Shown here one piece after another: positions 26,194 to 37,460 of a DNA stretch of 64,000 nucleotides. Where the stretch lies: positions 124,001 to 188,000 of the forward strand of contig SKCR01036774.1 of NCBI GenBank assembly GCA_019454045.1, in the 5' to 3' direction. Source of the stretch: Zanthoxylum bungeanum (lineage: Eukaryota > Streptophyta > Magnoliopsida > Sapindales > Rutaceae). The position numbers and the translations under genes were made by a program. Position 1 is the first letter of the stretch; each line of letters opens with the position of its first letter. Below the pieces are notes generated by a model. The model saw only the letters and a list, made by a program, of their open reading frames with translations. It made no database searches and was not told where the DNA came from.

Positions 26194-27227
26194 CATACGT
26201 CATCGGTGAATCTTCGGGAAGCGACCCATGAGATCCCCGGATATGTTGGTAGTAAATCCGATAGTCGAACTATCCGAACACGTACGTACCTAGTACTAAG
26301 TTTTTACCAATTTACAAGACATGGTTGGCTTCTAGCAAAGCACCGTGTCTACCCAATTCTACAGAAATATTCTTAAAGGAATATGTAATCTGTATCAGGC
26401 GTAATATACATAGTATTGCGTATTGCGATCCAGTATCAGATGTCACGTGCTAGGCCTGGGGCTGGAATTGTGTCTGCCCCGTACGAAGCACATGTCGGAT
26501 CTCTGGTAACTAGTCTTTATAATCGGATAATCATGACCTAGTCATATTATCCCGATGACTGCAGTACTAAAGAGTACTAGTTCCGTATCCTACGTGACCA
26601 TCATCTCCACTATGACTGGAGTGATACTTCCATCTTGACATCACACCCAATACACTACGATTCTCAATATACCCAGAAGAGGCGTACACAGAACAGGTTA
26701 AAGCCCTGGACGACCAAAACCAAAGTATATTGATTGTCGCAAGTATTAGCGGTGCAAGTCTCAGGTTAAGACCAAATACACCTACCCTGATTCGGACTTC
26801 CATAGACACATAGTCATACTACCAATGGAATTCCGAGGGGTCTATCCAGAGCGAAGCTGTTTCCGTACCATCGGTAAACACAACCTCCTATTACACCTGC
26901 ATGAGTATCCAATACCCAAATATATGAGAACTATGTCGTTATGCTCCCACAACGCGCACAAGTGTAATACTAGTCTATTCCGCATTATCGATGTCCAATC
27001 TCGATAATACTCCGACTATGGATGTTTTAATGATTAAACCTTCATGGATTGATACTGTCTCATATCTTATCAATCTGGAACTAATCATATGGACTTTTAT
27101 CATTTATATATCCCGGTAATCTAATTACAAATGATAAAAGAGTAATTTCCTTGGTCACATAGTTAATTTGTACAACAACACCATGTTCTGTATAAATAGT
27201 GATGCTATGGGTCATAATTGTCCAACA
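26194..27227 (-). repeat. 5' LTR of copia copy B, part 2
   Basis: The LTR resumes after solo LTR 2 and matches 14,766-15,795 almost base for base. It ends with GTCATAATTGTCCAACA at the TACAA flank. Confidence 0.9.
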
Positions 27228-27232
27228 TACAA

Positions 27233-27775
27233 CCCCTTCCGATGTCGGATTGTTTCCAAGTCATCATTGTACTCCAAATAAAGGTTGGGTGAACGATGTC
27301 ACTCGATAGTGCTATATAATTGTTCAATTATATAAATTATGCAAAATTTCAGAATTTTCCTCTAACACAAAATCTTAAAATCTAGAAATGCATTATGGAC
27401 ATCCAGACAGAGAACCTCACGCAAGGCAATCAGCTTTTGGCTGATGAAGAGCTTTCGTATCAGGTGTTCCAAAACACCATTTATTACAATGTCGAGCTTG
27501 ACACTTGTCGGAAGGCGGCAAGGGCTACTTCTCAATCGTCCAACTCTTGAGAGGAGGTCACTGTCTTGATGGAGAAGTTGAAGATGACTCATGACCGACT
27601 AGAGATGCAGAATGAAGATATGAGGAGGTAGAAGCAGGAGCACGATCGAGAAATTACGACCTTTTTGGCGTTTGTGGAGAGATTGCTTGCTCAGAGGAGT
27701 GTTGCAGGATCGACCACCACTATTTCTCCAAGCCTGACAGATGCAACACATATCTCGACCGATAGTCCTACATGA
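27233..27775 (+). pseudogene. Second CACTA gene, piece 3 (C-terminal part)
   Basis: This continues the Transposase_24-like gene after copia copy B. An early frame reads GLFPSHHCTPNKGWVNDVTR, resembling the family's LF-x-x-TH-x-x-K-x-G-x-WV segment. After an intron-like gap at about 27,300-27,370, a helical Glu/Lys/Gln-rich region follows (MEKLKMTHDRLEMQNEDMRR), with a likely coiled coil, ending at a TGA at 27,773-27,775. Two stops interrupt it. In En/Spm the equivalent protein (TnpA) binds the subterminal repeats; that function is inferred. Confidence 0.6.
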
Positions 27776-27929
27776 TTTTTTTAATGTAATAAAACTTTTA
27801 CTTTAAATATATAATAATTATTTTATTTTCATTTTTTAAAATTTTAAAAAATAAAATATTATTTAATAAATGTAATTATTGAGTAATAATATATATATTT
27901 TAATAATATTTTATTTTTAAAAAAATTAA

Positions 27930-28265
27930 ACCTTTTAGCGTTGCCAAAGAAGTGACGCCAAATGTACTATTTAGCGTCGACAAGGTAAATTTCAACGCTA
28001 AATATATTAGATTTTTAGAGTCGCTAAAAGTAATGGTATTTAGCGTCGCCTATACTTACCATCGCTGAATTGTAAAATTTTTGCATCGTCTATTCTAGGT
28101 TTTAGTGACGCAAAAATATTTAACGTTTTCGGATGATTGTCGATGCTAAAACCTTTTCTCGACTAGATTTTAGCATCCACTTTATGTGTCGTTTTTTTAC
28201 GCTAAAATTTTTAGCATCGGCTTTTTACTAGTTTAGCATCGACCTTTGCCGATGCACAAAAATCA
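27930..28265. repeat. Right subterminal repeats of CACTA element
   Basis: Dense copies of TTTAGCGTCG / CGACGCTAAA-type motifs in both orientations mirror those at 5,500-5,835. Confidence 0.8.
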
Positions 28266-28267
28266 AA

Positions 28268-28278
28268 TTTTTGTAGTG
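28268..28278 (-). repeat. Right terminal inverted repeat of CACTA element
   Basis: TTTTTGTAGTG is the inverse of the left end's CACTACAA start and is followed by the TAA duplication. Confidence 0.85.
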
Positions 28279-28422
28279 TAATGAAGGTAAGGATGTCGTG
28301 CCAGGTTCTTAGCTTCAATTTTCTTTTTATATATAATTATTTTTATAATATATATATATACACACACACACCCCGTTTGAGTACAATCTAATATAATGTG
28401 AATGTGTTTTTTTTAAAAAAAT

Positions 28423-29654
28423 CACTAAAATAAAATTGACCTTTAGCACCCAAACCTTTAACGTCGAAATTTTTTTCGATGCTAAAAAGTAAATCTTTCA
28501 CGTCGTAGAACTCTTTCGACGCTAAAAGGTTAACACTTTAGTGTCGAATTTAATTTACGACGCTAAAAGTCTACCCTTTAGCATCGAAATTTAAATTTGA
28601 CGCTAACAGGTTGCACCTTTAGAGTCGAATTTCAATTTCGACTCTAAAGGGTCAATCATTTTGCTTCGAAATTAAAATTCGACACTACACTTTAGCATCG
28701 AATTTTAATTTCGACGCTAAATGTTAAAAATTAAAATATAATTTTAGAAGGCAAATTTTTTTTAAAATATTAAAGAAATACAAAAAATAATATAATTTAG
28801 CGTCAAAAAATTTAATTCGATGATAAATAATAGATCTTTAGCATTGAATTTTAATTTCGACGCTAAATGTTAAATTAAAATTTCAATTGCCCGTCTTTTA
28901 AATTTTAATTTATCACTTAATAAAATTATATTTAAATTTTTTGACATTTAGCGACGAAATTTCGAAGCTAAAAGTCAAAAATTTCGACGCCAAAGGGTAA
29001 ATTTAAAATTTTCAATTTCCCGCCTTCTAAATTTTGAATTTATCGTCTTATAAAATTAGATTTAATTTTTTTTACATTTAGCAACGATATATTTATTATT
29101 TTATTTATTATTTTATATATTTTTTTATTGTGATAAATTTTGTAATTTTATTTATATCAATAAAGATATATTTGTCATATTTTTTTATAATAAATTTATA
29201 ATGATGTTTTTATGTTTTCTAAAAATTTAATTACTTTTGTAATGTAATAAAGTTTGAAATTAATTTGTAATATAAATTTTGTTATAATTAGTTTTTAAAA
29301 CTAATTATAACGAATTTTTATTTTATTTTTACTATTTTGACCTTTAGCGTCGAAATATTTCATCGCTAAAGGTCTTCTACGTTTTGAAGCGAAAGCTTGG
29401 TCGATGAAAGTATTTAGCGTTAAAAATTGATTTTTATGCTAAGAGTATGTACTTTTAGCGTCGAAAATGAGCGATAAAAATTTTCGTCGCTAAATATATA
29501 ATTTTAGCTTTGAAATTGATTTTTGACGCTAAATACCTTTCTCGGCCAAGTTTTTGCGTCAAAATTTTATTTCGATGCAGAAGACCTTTAGTGTTGAAGT
29601 TTTGACTTTTAACGACGAAATTTTTCGACACTAAAAATCTCTTTTCTTATAGTG
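28423..29654. mobile_element. Non-autonomous CACTA element (1,232 bp)
   Basis: The left end is CACTAAAATAAAATTGACC. The right end, read inward, is CACTATAAGAAAAGAGATT. The flanking triplet AAT is duplicated (28,420-28,422 and 29,655-29,657). The interior consists almost entirely of alternating TTTAGCGTCGAAATT / AATTTCGACGCTAAA words with no coding frame. It stands 145 bp beyond the end of the large CACTA element and about 830 bp before the GRAS start codon. Confidence 0.85.
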
Positions 29655-29657
29655 AAT

Positions 29658-30388
29658 ATTACATCACATAATATAGTATAAATTAACATATAAATATAAT
29701 AGAAGAATGATTAGATGAGATATAATATATTTAAAAATTACACTGACACAATTTTAGGCAGGAAAAATTATGAAGAAAAAATTATTAAATTAAAGTAATA
29801 AATTCGAAGACATCTACAAGAAGAGAAAGGACAAGTCTTAGAGGACGGTAGGTTGGATTCCACATTTTTTTTTTATTATTATTTTTTTTTTGTCGATTTC
29901 ATATGGCATTTTTCATGTCTTCAGAAATACCAAAGGCACCTAAAACAAAAGCTTCTATTTGTAATTTTATATTTGAAAACATATCTAGTATATGTTTTCA
30001 CGATCTTAAGACAGATTCTTTAGAATCAAAATATACCCTTTTTAATTATCTCAATTTTCTATAAAAATGTCAACTATAATTAGCTAAGAACTCGATATTA
30101 ATATTCACAATCTCTCACATAATCTCGTAAAGTAAAGAGACTAAATTATCAAAAATTATGAATGTAATATATTGTATCATTTAATAGAGAGTTTGGTGAG
30201 TTAAATGCTAGTTATTTCTAATTAATGTAAGGCACAAAAATTTTAATCTATGTAGCTTGATGACAAAAAGAATATGCTAGGAAATATTATTAAAAAAATC
30301 CCAACTCTCCTTGTATGCTTTTTTTGTTCTATTCCCATATAGTGACACAAAGGAATTTCTATGAATTATTCCCATACCACTCCCCACC
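29658..30388. other. Upstream region of the GRAS gene
   Basis: This is AT-rich sequence with a T-rich tract at about 29,865-29,892 and no transposon borders. It is likely the gene's promoter region; no specific operator can be named. Confidence 0.5.
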
Positions 30389-30389
30389 C

Positions 30390-30396
30390 ATAAAAA
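30390..30396 (+). promoter_or_regulatory. Candidate TATA box of the GRAS gene
   Basis: ATAAAAA lies 86-92 bp before the ATG. With a usual 25-35 bp spacing, transcription would start near 30,420-30,430, giving a short 5' leader of about 55-60 bp. Confidence 0.5.
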
Positions 30397-30462
30397 GCTG
30401 AAACCATGATCTTGTCTTTCACATCATTCATGCCCTAAATTAGCTTCACATCTTTAACTACT

Positions 30463-30480
30463 CCATCTCTCACTCTCTCT
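30463..30480 (+). promoter_or_regulatory. Pyrimidine (CT) patch before the GRAS start codon
   Basis: A CTC-rich stretch (CCATCTCTCACTCTCTCT) runs up to one base before the ATG. CT patches of this kind are common around plant transcription and translation starts. Confidence 0.45.
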
Positions 30481-30481
30481 A

Positions 30482-31918
30482 ATGGAAGATATAGAAGAAG
30501 AGGAGGAGTTTCTGAATCTTAGCCTAGCCATTGTTACATCAGACTCCTGTGGTGACAAACAAACAAAGAGGAAGCGATCAATCACTAGGGTTTCTTCAGA
30601 CTGCTGTGTCAGTGAAGGCAAAATCTTCAAGCTTCTTCAAATGAGAGAACAAATGCTAAAGCAGCAGATTGATCATCACAAAAGAAAAGGACCACTTGTT
30701 ATTGAAAATGACAATAAAGGCCTTCATTTGATCCATCTCTTGCTCATCACAGCAACCGCCATAGACGAAAACAAAATCCCATTAGCCTTGGAGAATCTCA
30801 CAGAGCTTTATCAAACAGTTTCCTTAACAGGCGACTCAGTTCAAAGGGTGGTTGCTCATTTCACCGATGGCCTGGCCGCCAGGCTCCTCACAAGAAGATC
30901 TCCATTCTATGACATGATCATGAAATACCCAACATTGGAGGAACAGTTCTTGGCCTTCACTGGCCTCTACCGTGTCTCCCCTTATTTCCAGTTCGGCCAT
31001 TTCACTGCCAATCAAGCCATACTCGAAGCTTTTGAAGACGAGATAGAGAGTAACAACCGTGCATTACATGTGATTGATTTTGATGTATCATATGGCTTCC
31101 AATGGCCTTCCGTAATGCAATCTTTATCAGAAAATGCAACAAATGGGAATCGAATTTCTCTTCGAATCACAGGATTCGGAAGGAGCATTGAAGACTTGCA
31201 GGAAACTGAGAACAGATTAGTAAGTTTTTCCAAGAGTTTTCGCAATCTTGTTTTTGAATTTCAAGGGTTGATTAGAGGGTCTAAGCTTGTTAACATTAGG
31301 AAAAAGAAAAATGAAACGGTTGCTGTGAATTTAGTTTTTTATTTAAACACTTTGAACGATTCTTTGAAAATATCTGACACGTTAAACTTGGTACGTGATT
31401 CAATCAAACCGTCTATTGTAACCTTGGTAGAGCAAGAAGGAAGCAGAAGAAGCCCTAGAAATTTTTTATCAAGATTCATGGAGTCATTGCATTATTATGC
31501 AGCCATGTTTGATTCATTAGATGATTGTTTGCCACAAGAAAGCAATGAGAGGTTAAGTATTGAGAAGAATCATTTGGGGAAAGAGATCAAAAGCATGCTC
31601 AATTGTGACAAATTATTAAATGATGGAAATTATAATAATAATAATTATTATTATCCAAGATATGAAAGGATGGAGACATGGAAAGCAAGAATGAAGAGCC
31701 ATGGATTTGGTGGGATTAAAATGAGTTCAAAATCTTTGATTCAAGCAAAGCTTTTGCTGAAAATTAGAACCCATTATTGCCCACTTCAATTTGATGGGGA
31801 GAATAATAATAATAATAATAATGGGTTTAAGGTTTTTGAAAGAGATGATGGGGAGGCTATTTCATTGGGGTGGCAAGATAGGTGTTTGCTTACAGCTTCT
31901 GCATGGCACTGCGTATGA
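30482..31918 (+). CDS. GRAS-family transcription factor (SCARECROW-like), intronless
   Basis: This 478-residue protein is the only intact host gene seen. GRAS proteins are plant nuclear regulators of development, hormone response or symbiosis that usually act through partner proteins. A variable N terminus carries an acidic run (2-9), an LxLxL motif LNLSL (11-15) and a basic KRKR (29-32). The GRAS domain starts near residue 80 with leucine-rich region I (GLHLIHLLLITATAI). The VHIID core is ALHVIDFDVSYGFQWPS (194-210). Leucine-rich region II includes LRITGFG (227-233). A PFYRE-type region covers about 279-370 (VNLVFYLN, RFMESLHYYAAMFDSL, LGKEI), and the SAW region ends SLGWQDRCLLTASAW. The length is normal for the family. 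The start is the first ATG after the CT patch. Asn/Tyr runs at 383-391 and 441-447 come from AAT-type triplet growth. The overall pattern recalls the LAS/SCL18 neighbourhood, but I cannot fix the subfamily. It stands between two CACTA-derived sequences. Confidence 0.95.
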   Translation: MEDIEEEEEFLNLSLAIVTSDSCGDKQTKRKRSITRVSSDCCVSEGKIFKLLQMREQMLKQQIDHHKRKGPLVIENDNKGLHLIHLLLITATAIDENKIPLALENLTELYQTVSLTGDSVQRVVAHFTDGLAARLLTRRSPFYDMIMKYPTLEEQFLAFTGLYRVSPYFQFGHFTANQAILEAFEDEIESNNRALHVIDFDVSYGFQWPSVMQSLSENATNGNRISLRITGFGRSIEDLQETENRLVSFSKSFRNLVFEFQGLIRGSKLVNIRKKKNETVAVNLVFYLNTLNDSLKISDTLNLVRDSIKPSIVTLVEQEGSRRSPRNFLSRFMESLHYYAAMFDSLDDCLPQESNERLSIEKNHLGKEIKSMLNCDKLLNDGNYNNNNYYYPRYERMETWKARMKSHGFGGIKMSSKSLIQAKLLLKIRTHYCPLQFDGENNNNNNNGFKVFERDDGEAISLGWQDRCLLTASAWHCV

Positions 31919-32394
31919 TTTATAGATTTATAGATTTGTAATTGTAATCTTGTTCTAGCTAACACATTCATCATTTGTGTAATTTTTATCTAATAATTTT
32001 ATACTTAATTTGGCATGCATCAAGTTTTTGGTACTAAAGATTAACTGACATATTGTTATAGTTGGTTATGTTTGACGATTTAAACTTCCTTTATATAAAA
32101 ATTAAACAGTGACGATTCTCATTTTTGATCGATTAATCATCCATTTTGATTTCTCTTTCTTTCTTTTTTTTTTTTTTTACTGATTTGTAAAAAAACTCAT
32201 CTTTTTTCCCCCTCGTTTTTCTTTTTTGTTTTTTGTTTTTTGTTTTTATAGAAATTTTAGTTATCTCTCAATTTTATGATTGTTTAACCTTTTTTTAATG
32301 ATAAATGAATGTTTTTTTTTATTGATTTTTAGAGAATATTGAGAAATGAATTTTAATTTTTTTTTATTCTCAATCATGTGAAATATCAATTATA
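31919..32394. other. 3' flank of the GRAS gene
   Basis: The 3' UTR and terminator are expected here. TTGTAAT and AATAATTT-type A/T words occur within 100 bp of the stop. After that come T-rich homopolymer tracts (about 32,160-32,260). No gene is seen. Confidence 0.5.
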
Positions 32395-33251
32395 ACAAAA
32401 TTGATATTTTTATAGATTTAACGACATTATAATTAGTTTTAAAAACTAATTATAACAAAATTGACATTACAAATTAATTTCAAACTAAATTTCATTACAA
32501 AAGTAATTAAATTTTTAGAAAATATAAAAACATCATTATAAATTTATTATAAAAAATTATAACAATGATATCTTTATTGATATAAAATAAAACTTAAAAA
32601 ATTTATCACAACAAAAAAATTAAAAAAAATAATAAACAAGATGATAAACTATAATTTTCTATATATTTTCTTCATCTTCACTTCCATATTCTTCATCTTC
32701 AATTTTATTTGTTTTTCATTTTCTTCACCATCTTCATTTCCACCATTTCTTCATCTTCATATTCCCCTAAAAAAATATTGAATGTTAATATAAAATAGAA
32801 AAAATGAAACAAAACCCTTAAGGAAAAAGAATTTTAGAGAGGAAATAAGAGTATGAGAGAAAGAAAGTGAGAATAAGAGAAATGAAAGAGCAAATGAATT
32901 TATAGGAAAAAAATAACCTTTAGCGACGAAATAGGCTTTCGTCCCTAAAGGTCATCAAATAACAGAAATTATTTCCACCAAAATTTTAATCTTTAGCATC
33001 AAATTTTTTGACTTTTAGCTTCAAAATTTCGTCGCTAAATGTCAAAAAATTTAAATCTAATTTTATTAGGAGATAAATTCAAATTTAGAAGGTGAGAAAT
33101 TAAAAATTTTAAATTTACCCTTTAGCGTCAAAATTGAAATTCGACGCAAAATGTCTATGATTTAGCGTCGAAATTAAATTTTTTGATGCTAAATGTCAAA
33201 ATTTTAAATATAATTTTGACGCGAAAGAGTAGACCTTTAGCGTTGAAAGTG
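32395..33251 (-). mobile_element. Truncated CACTA fragment, inverted relative to the element at 28,423
   Basis: 32,426-32,610 is the reverse complement of 29,131-29,316, and 33,020-33,130 is the reverse complement of sequence near 28,960-29,070. TTTAGCGTCG-type subterminal motifs fill 32,920-33,250. On the minus strand, around 32,665-32,700, a short frame reads EDEEYGSEDEENI before a stop, like the acidic tail of the tnp2 protein at 9,193. Neither a CACTA terminus nor a duplicated triplet is visible at either side, so both ends are lost. Confidence 0.65.
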
Positions 33252-36200
33252 TAACGACCAGGAATCTCAACTACTGTTACATCGTGGGACGAGTATCATA
33301 TAATATAAATCATGTTTGGACATATATACCTCAATGAAATGACTTTGGAGAACAGTTGGCTAAATCTTCAAAAATTCTGATACTAGATGGTACGATATTT
33401 TACTCCGGACAGCACAGGATATTTAGGCACTAACTTTCTCATACGAACTCTGATTTTTATGAAGTTTATATCTACGGAAAGATGAGATCGAGACCTACAA
33501 CTTCCGCGTTGAATATTTTTCGAAAATCAAACCTGAAACATGTTTAAAATACAGATCAAAAATATGGATGAATAATGATTCATGGACCCATCTAGAAAAC
33601 TCTCAAACTATAAAGTGACAGGTATTAGGAATACTTGTGTCTTCGTCCGCCTTGTCAATACGGATGTGAATATTTTCATGATGCTATAGTTGTATCATGC
33701 TAAAGCTGTGCAGTTATGGTTGAAGGTAGTTCATTTTCCCCGGTAGAACTTATATGATAAGAGACAAATTCAAGTGATAGTGGAAATCCTGAACGTGCCA
33801 AAGCTATCAAGACTACATTGGTAGCTTGAGTTTGTCATTGACAAGTGAAGCCTTGATACGCCTCATGTGAACGTTCCAAAGCTGTCACAACGAGAAAAGG
33901 TGAGGACAAAATGAGGAGTCACAACGAGTGTGATTGACAATAAGTTGTCTACCCGTGAATATACATAGGCGAGAACGTGCCAAAGCTGTGAGTCGAAATA
34001 TATCCATGGAGTCCACTTCCCATTATGGAATTCGATTTAATTATTGAATTCTCATTTTCCGTTGGGGATTACGGTATTACGTAAAGTAGTGGAAGGCATT
34101 GCTAGGTTAAAAATCCATAACTAATGCAATGTGTAATATTATGAAAATTGTCGCTTATATTTTTTCCTTATTCTATTATTTAGATAGAATTAAATTTTTA
34201 TCCATTGCATGTGTATTTTATATATGTTTTCTGACTTCACTTATGGTTGCAGATTTCTAGAATAGGTTCTAGATTAGAATAGACTATGATATAATCATTC
34301 TAGAGAGAATAGTTTCTTATACATTAAAGATTGACATGAATTGGTTCATGTTTTGAGAATCTTCACTGGCATTAAGAAAACCTCATTAGGTATTTATTTA
34401 TCTGATAATGACGTTTCTTAGCTTTAGTGACATTCAGAGGTCACGTATCAGACACTATTTACTTTTCAATTATTTACAAATGTTATAAATAGTTGAAGGT
34501 AAATAATAAAGCTAAAGAAAAGATATGCGTATAGTTGTGTGTAGAAAATATTGATTCTCACAACACGACAAGTTATTTAAAATATTGTTGAATAATTATT
34601 TTGATATTTGATATCAAAACTTGCAACTATTAGATAGTTACTTGTTCTATAAAAATAATTATTACATATTTTAATATAACTAGTAGTGTCATTGACAAAT
34701 AGATAAACATTAAGAAAAATATTCGGTTAAGTAAATAACTTAGAATAATGTTTTATCAGATTTTATCACTTAAGTATTAGATGCTTATTCCATCTGGTAA
34801 AGGATGGTCTGATACTAGATCACACCACATATCCTTATCCATTTAATGAATATTTTATTCGGGAAGGTGATTAAATCTCATTTAACCAATGATTGTCATT
34901 GGACCAGAAATTTTATTAAATTGATACATTTGATGTATGTACTTTAATGAGTTGTAAATTGCTTAAGGTAGTTTTCTTTACTTCGTAACTTATTCAATGA
35001 ACCGTCGTGACTTAGTTACGTGTTTCTGATGAAACGCGGATAGAATATTTTGATTGGTTCAAAGATATTCGATCTGAAGTTTTGAAAACTGTATCTTTAA
35101 AATTCATCGTGAGTCTTTGAATTGTTCAAAGATGTTTGATATGATCAAACATATAAATTTATGGCAATTAGTTCTAAGATTATTGAATGAATACGATTCT
35201 TACTCAATATTATTCTTCTACGATTCCATTATAATGGAATTGGTTAGTGAGAGAAATCGAATCTTATACGATTTGATTTGCTTGTTATTGAGTGTTACCG
35301 AATTAGTTTTAATACTCTTGGGGATATGCTCCAAAAACACTTATTCATCCATTTAATTAAGGTTCAATTAGTTTCTACAGTTACGTCTATGATATGTACA
35401 AGTAGAAAATTTGAATCTTGAAATGTTTAAGATTTGAATATTTCTTTTGTATCATGGTTATATAATTGAAAGTACTTGCTCCTAGAAGGTACGAGTATAA
35501 GTTTATCATTTATTCTATTTAATAGAATATTGTATTCTATTTGATAGAATATTGTATTCTATTTGATAGAATATCTTTTCTACAATCCCGAGTAATAAAA
35601 TTATTTTATTACTTATGTGTAACATCGGATGTTAACCATTGTAGAAATGACTTGACTTATTGAAGTCAAAAGTGATAATGATAAACTATAAGTGGAACTA
35701 AATAATTATTAAGATGAAAATACCCTTTAATTACTTCCATATAAGTTCAATAGGATGTCAGAAACATTTGCAAAGTATTTGATACTTAATGGTTCTTTTG
35801 TTTTCTTATCGAAGAAAGTTATCCTATAACTTATAGTGGGAACGATATTTGATATCGATTTCGAAAATAACATTAAACCATAGATCTAAGATTGTTCATA
35901 GCTTACTACGATCAAGTTTGGAACTTGATTGAGCTTTCATTATGAATCATTCATAAAATGTGGAAATAGTTTACGCAGCAAAACCAAAGTGAGTTTATTA
36001 AAGGTTTGACCTTTATAGTATGACAGTAAGAAATGTTATACTTAGCAATCTATTGTATATTCTGAGGAAACTTGTCTCCAGTCACACTAATTGAACAATT
36101 AAAGATTTATTGGTTAATGTTAATATTAAACTGTATATTTTAGCTAGAAATGCAAAGTGGCGTTTCTGAATGGTTTTTCCAAATAAGAGATGCATTGTGA

Positions 36201-37460
36201 TTTCTTAGTTTGAAGAGTTCGTTTTGGAATGGCCCTAGAGTTTGTATTCTGCTAAATTACAGTTTGGTATACTAGCTTATAGAGCCTATTGTAGACTCAG
36301 ATGAGCCTTCTGGAAATATGTGTTCTATAATTTTGATATCAGTCAGATTGTCTGATTTTATCAAAGCATATAGAATACATATGTGATAGTAGGGTTAGTG
36401 GGAGCGTACAAATTTCTTTCTAATGTTTTACATCTTAATGACATTATCATTATTAAGGTAATAATGAGATGTTTATGAGGTAAGAAGTTTACCTTAGTCT
36501 TATTTTCTCCGTGAAAGCAGTGGGAGTGGTCTCTGTTATATTTGATATAAAGTTTTATTTATCATATAAAAATAAGAGACTTGTGAGATGCTCCCATTAG
36601 TCGTACATTAGATAAGATCTAATAAAGGATACAGTAAGACTATTTGTGTGATAGTTAGTATAACTGTTTGACAGTTAATGTGTCTATTGTATATAATATT
36701 CATCTTTCGTAAATATTGATTCCTTTTTCGAAAGAGAAATTGATTAGAATGTCTAGTCAATCTTATGCATCATATGATGATTGTATAATGAATATTATAT
36801 TAAGTGCGATTAGAGATATCAATTTAATCGTAATTGTTACGAGTTATTTTGATACCATGTAGATCATAAGATGGGTCTTGAAACATATTCTTTGTTATCT
36901 TTGAGATATTAAGAACGAGTTTCTTACTAATGAAGAATAAAGTCTGCAACCATTAGAGTTGGATTAGTTTTGAGACTAATTCTGACACTAGACTGTCTAC
37001 GTTATAAAGATTCAGAAAAGATACAGTGGGAGTGTCACAGATGATTCCACTGTGAGAGTGGAGTTAGTTGCAACTTATGAAGTATTGACTTACGAAGTTG
37101 CATAGTGACCTTATAGATTAAAAGTTTGATATTAGTGTTGTGTTTGCGGCTATCTACATAATATTTTAGATTTGATCCGTAAATACTTAGACAACTTAGT
37201 AGCTGAAGCACAATGTTGATGTGGCATCTGATTCATATTGATGTAGAACTTAATTTCTACAAAAATATGAATGATGCTGGCTAAGGGAAATAATTGGATT
37301 TGTTGGACAAACTCAATATGTTATAGCGGACCTACTCGTTGTTGCCAACCTCTTGAGCACTAGCTGAGTTCTTGAAGGCCATGCGTATGTGATGCACATT
37401 AAGATGTGTATATGATATTGTGGATTGGCACTAAGGCAAGTGGGAGAAATTATCAGGGTT
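33252..37460 (+). pseudogene. Very decayed Ty1/copia internal region (copy D)
   Basis: Only scattered signs remain. At 36,427-36,465 a frame reads VLHLNDIIII, standing where VLYVDDI belongs in reverse transcriptase. At 37,038-37,080 DDSTVRVELVATYE corresponds to the RNase H A-D-S-T-x-E-A-E-Y-x-A-A motif. At 37,440-37,451 a GCAAGTGGGAGA polypurine tract ends the internal region. The first kilobase (33,252-34,100) contains three copies of a GAACGTGCCAAAGCTGT-like word (33,791, 33,869, 33,972). The family differs from copies A-C. The 5' border is uncertain and no open frame exceeds 80 codons. Confidence 0.55.

Larger units (their letters stand above)
13806..27227 (-). mobile_element. Ty1/copia retrotransposon copy B
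   Basis: Two LTRs flank gag-pol remnants in minus orientation. The LTR edges are TGTTGG...CCAACA on the plus strand. The flanking 5-mers are TACAG (13,801-13,805) and TACAA (27,228-27,232), a duplication with one change. A primer-binding site for initiator tRNA-Met lies at 21,761-21,775 and the polypurine tract at 15,796-15,808. The upstream (right) LTR is split by solo LTR 2. The element inserted into the second gene of the CACTA transposon. Confidence 0.9.
5476..28278 (+). mobile_element. CACTA (En/Spm) DNA transposon, nested
   Basis: The left end reads CACTACAAGAAAAAGG. The right end, read inward on the other strand, is CACTACAAAAATTTGA. A 3-bp TAA stands on both outer sides (5,473-5,475 and 28,279-28,281), as expected for this superfamily. 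The termini carry many copies of a short TTTAGCGTCG-type subterminal motif. About 6.2 kb is the element's own sequence. The rest is a solo LTR (9,911-13,066) and copia copy B with its own insertion (13,806-27,227). Both element genes are broken, so it can only move if a related transposase acts on it. Confidence 0.9.

Noticed and set aside
28423..33251. GRAS gene captured inside a CACTA element
   Set aside because: The left CACTA has both of its own ends and an AAT duplication at 29,655-29,657, and the right fragment has no terminus, so no single element spans the gene.
33240..33256. AGTG followed by TAA as a CACTA terminus at the right fragment
   Set aside because: The preceding bases do not match the terminal repeat and no TAA partner is seen on the other side.
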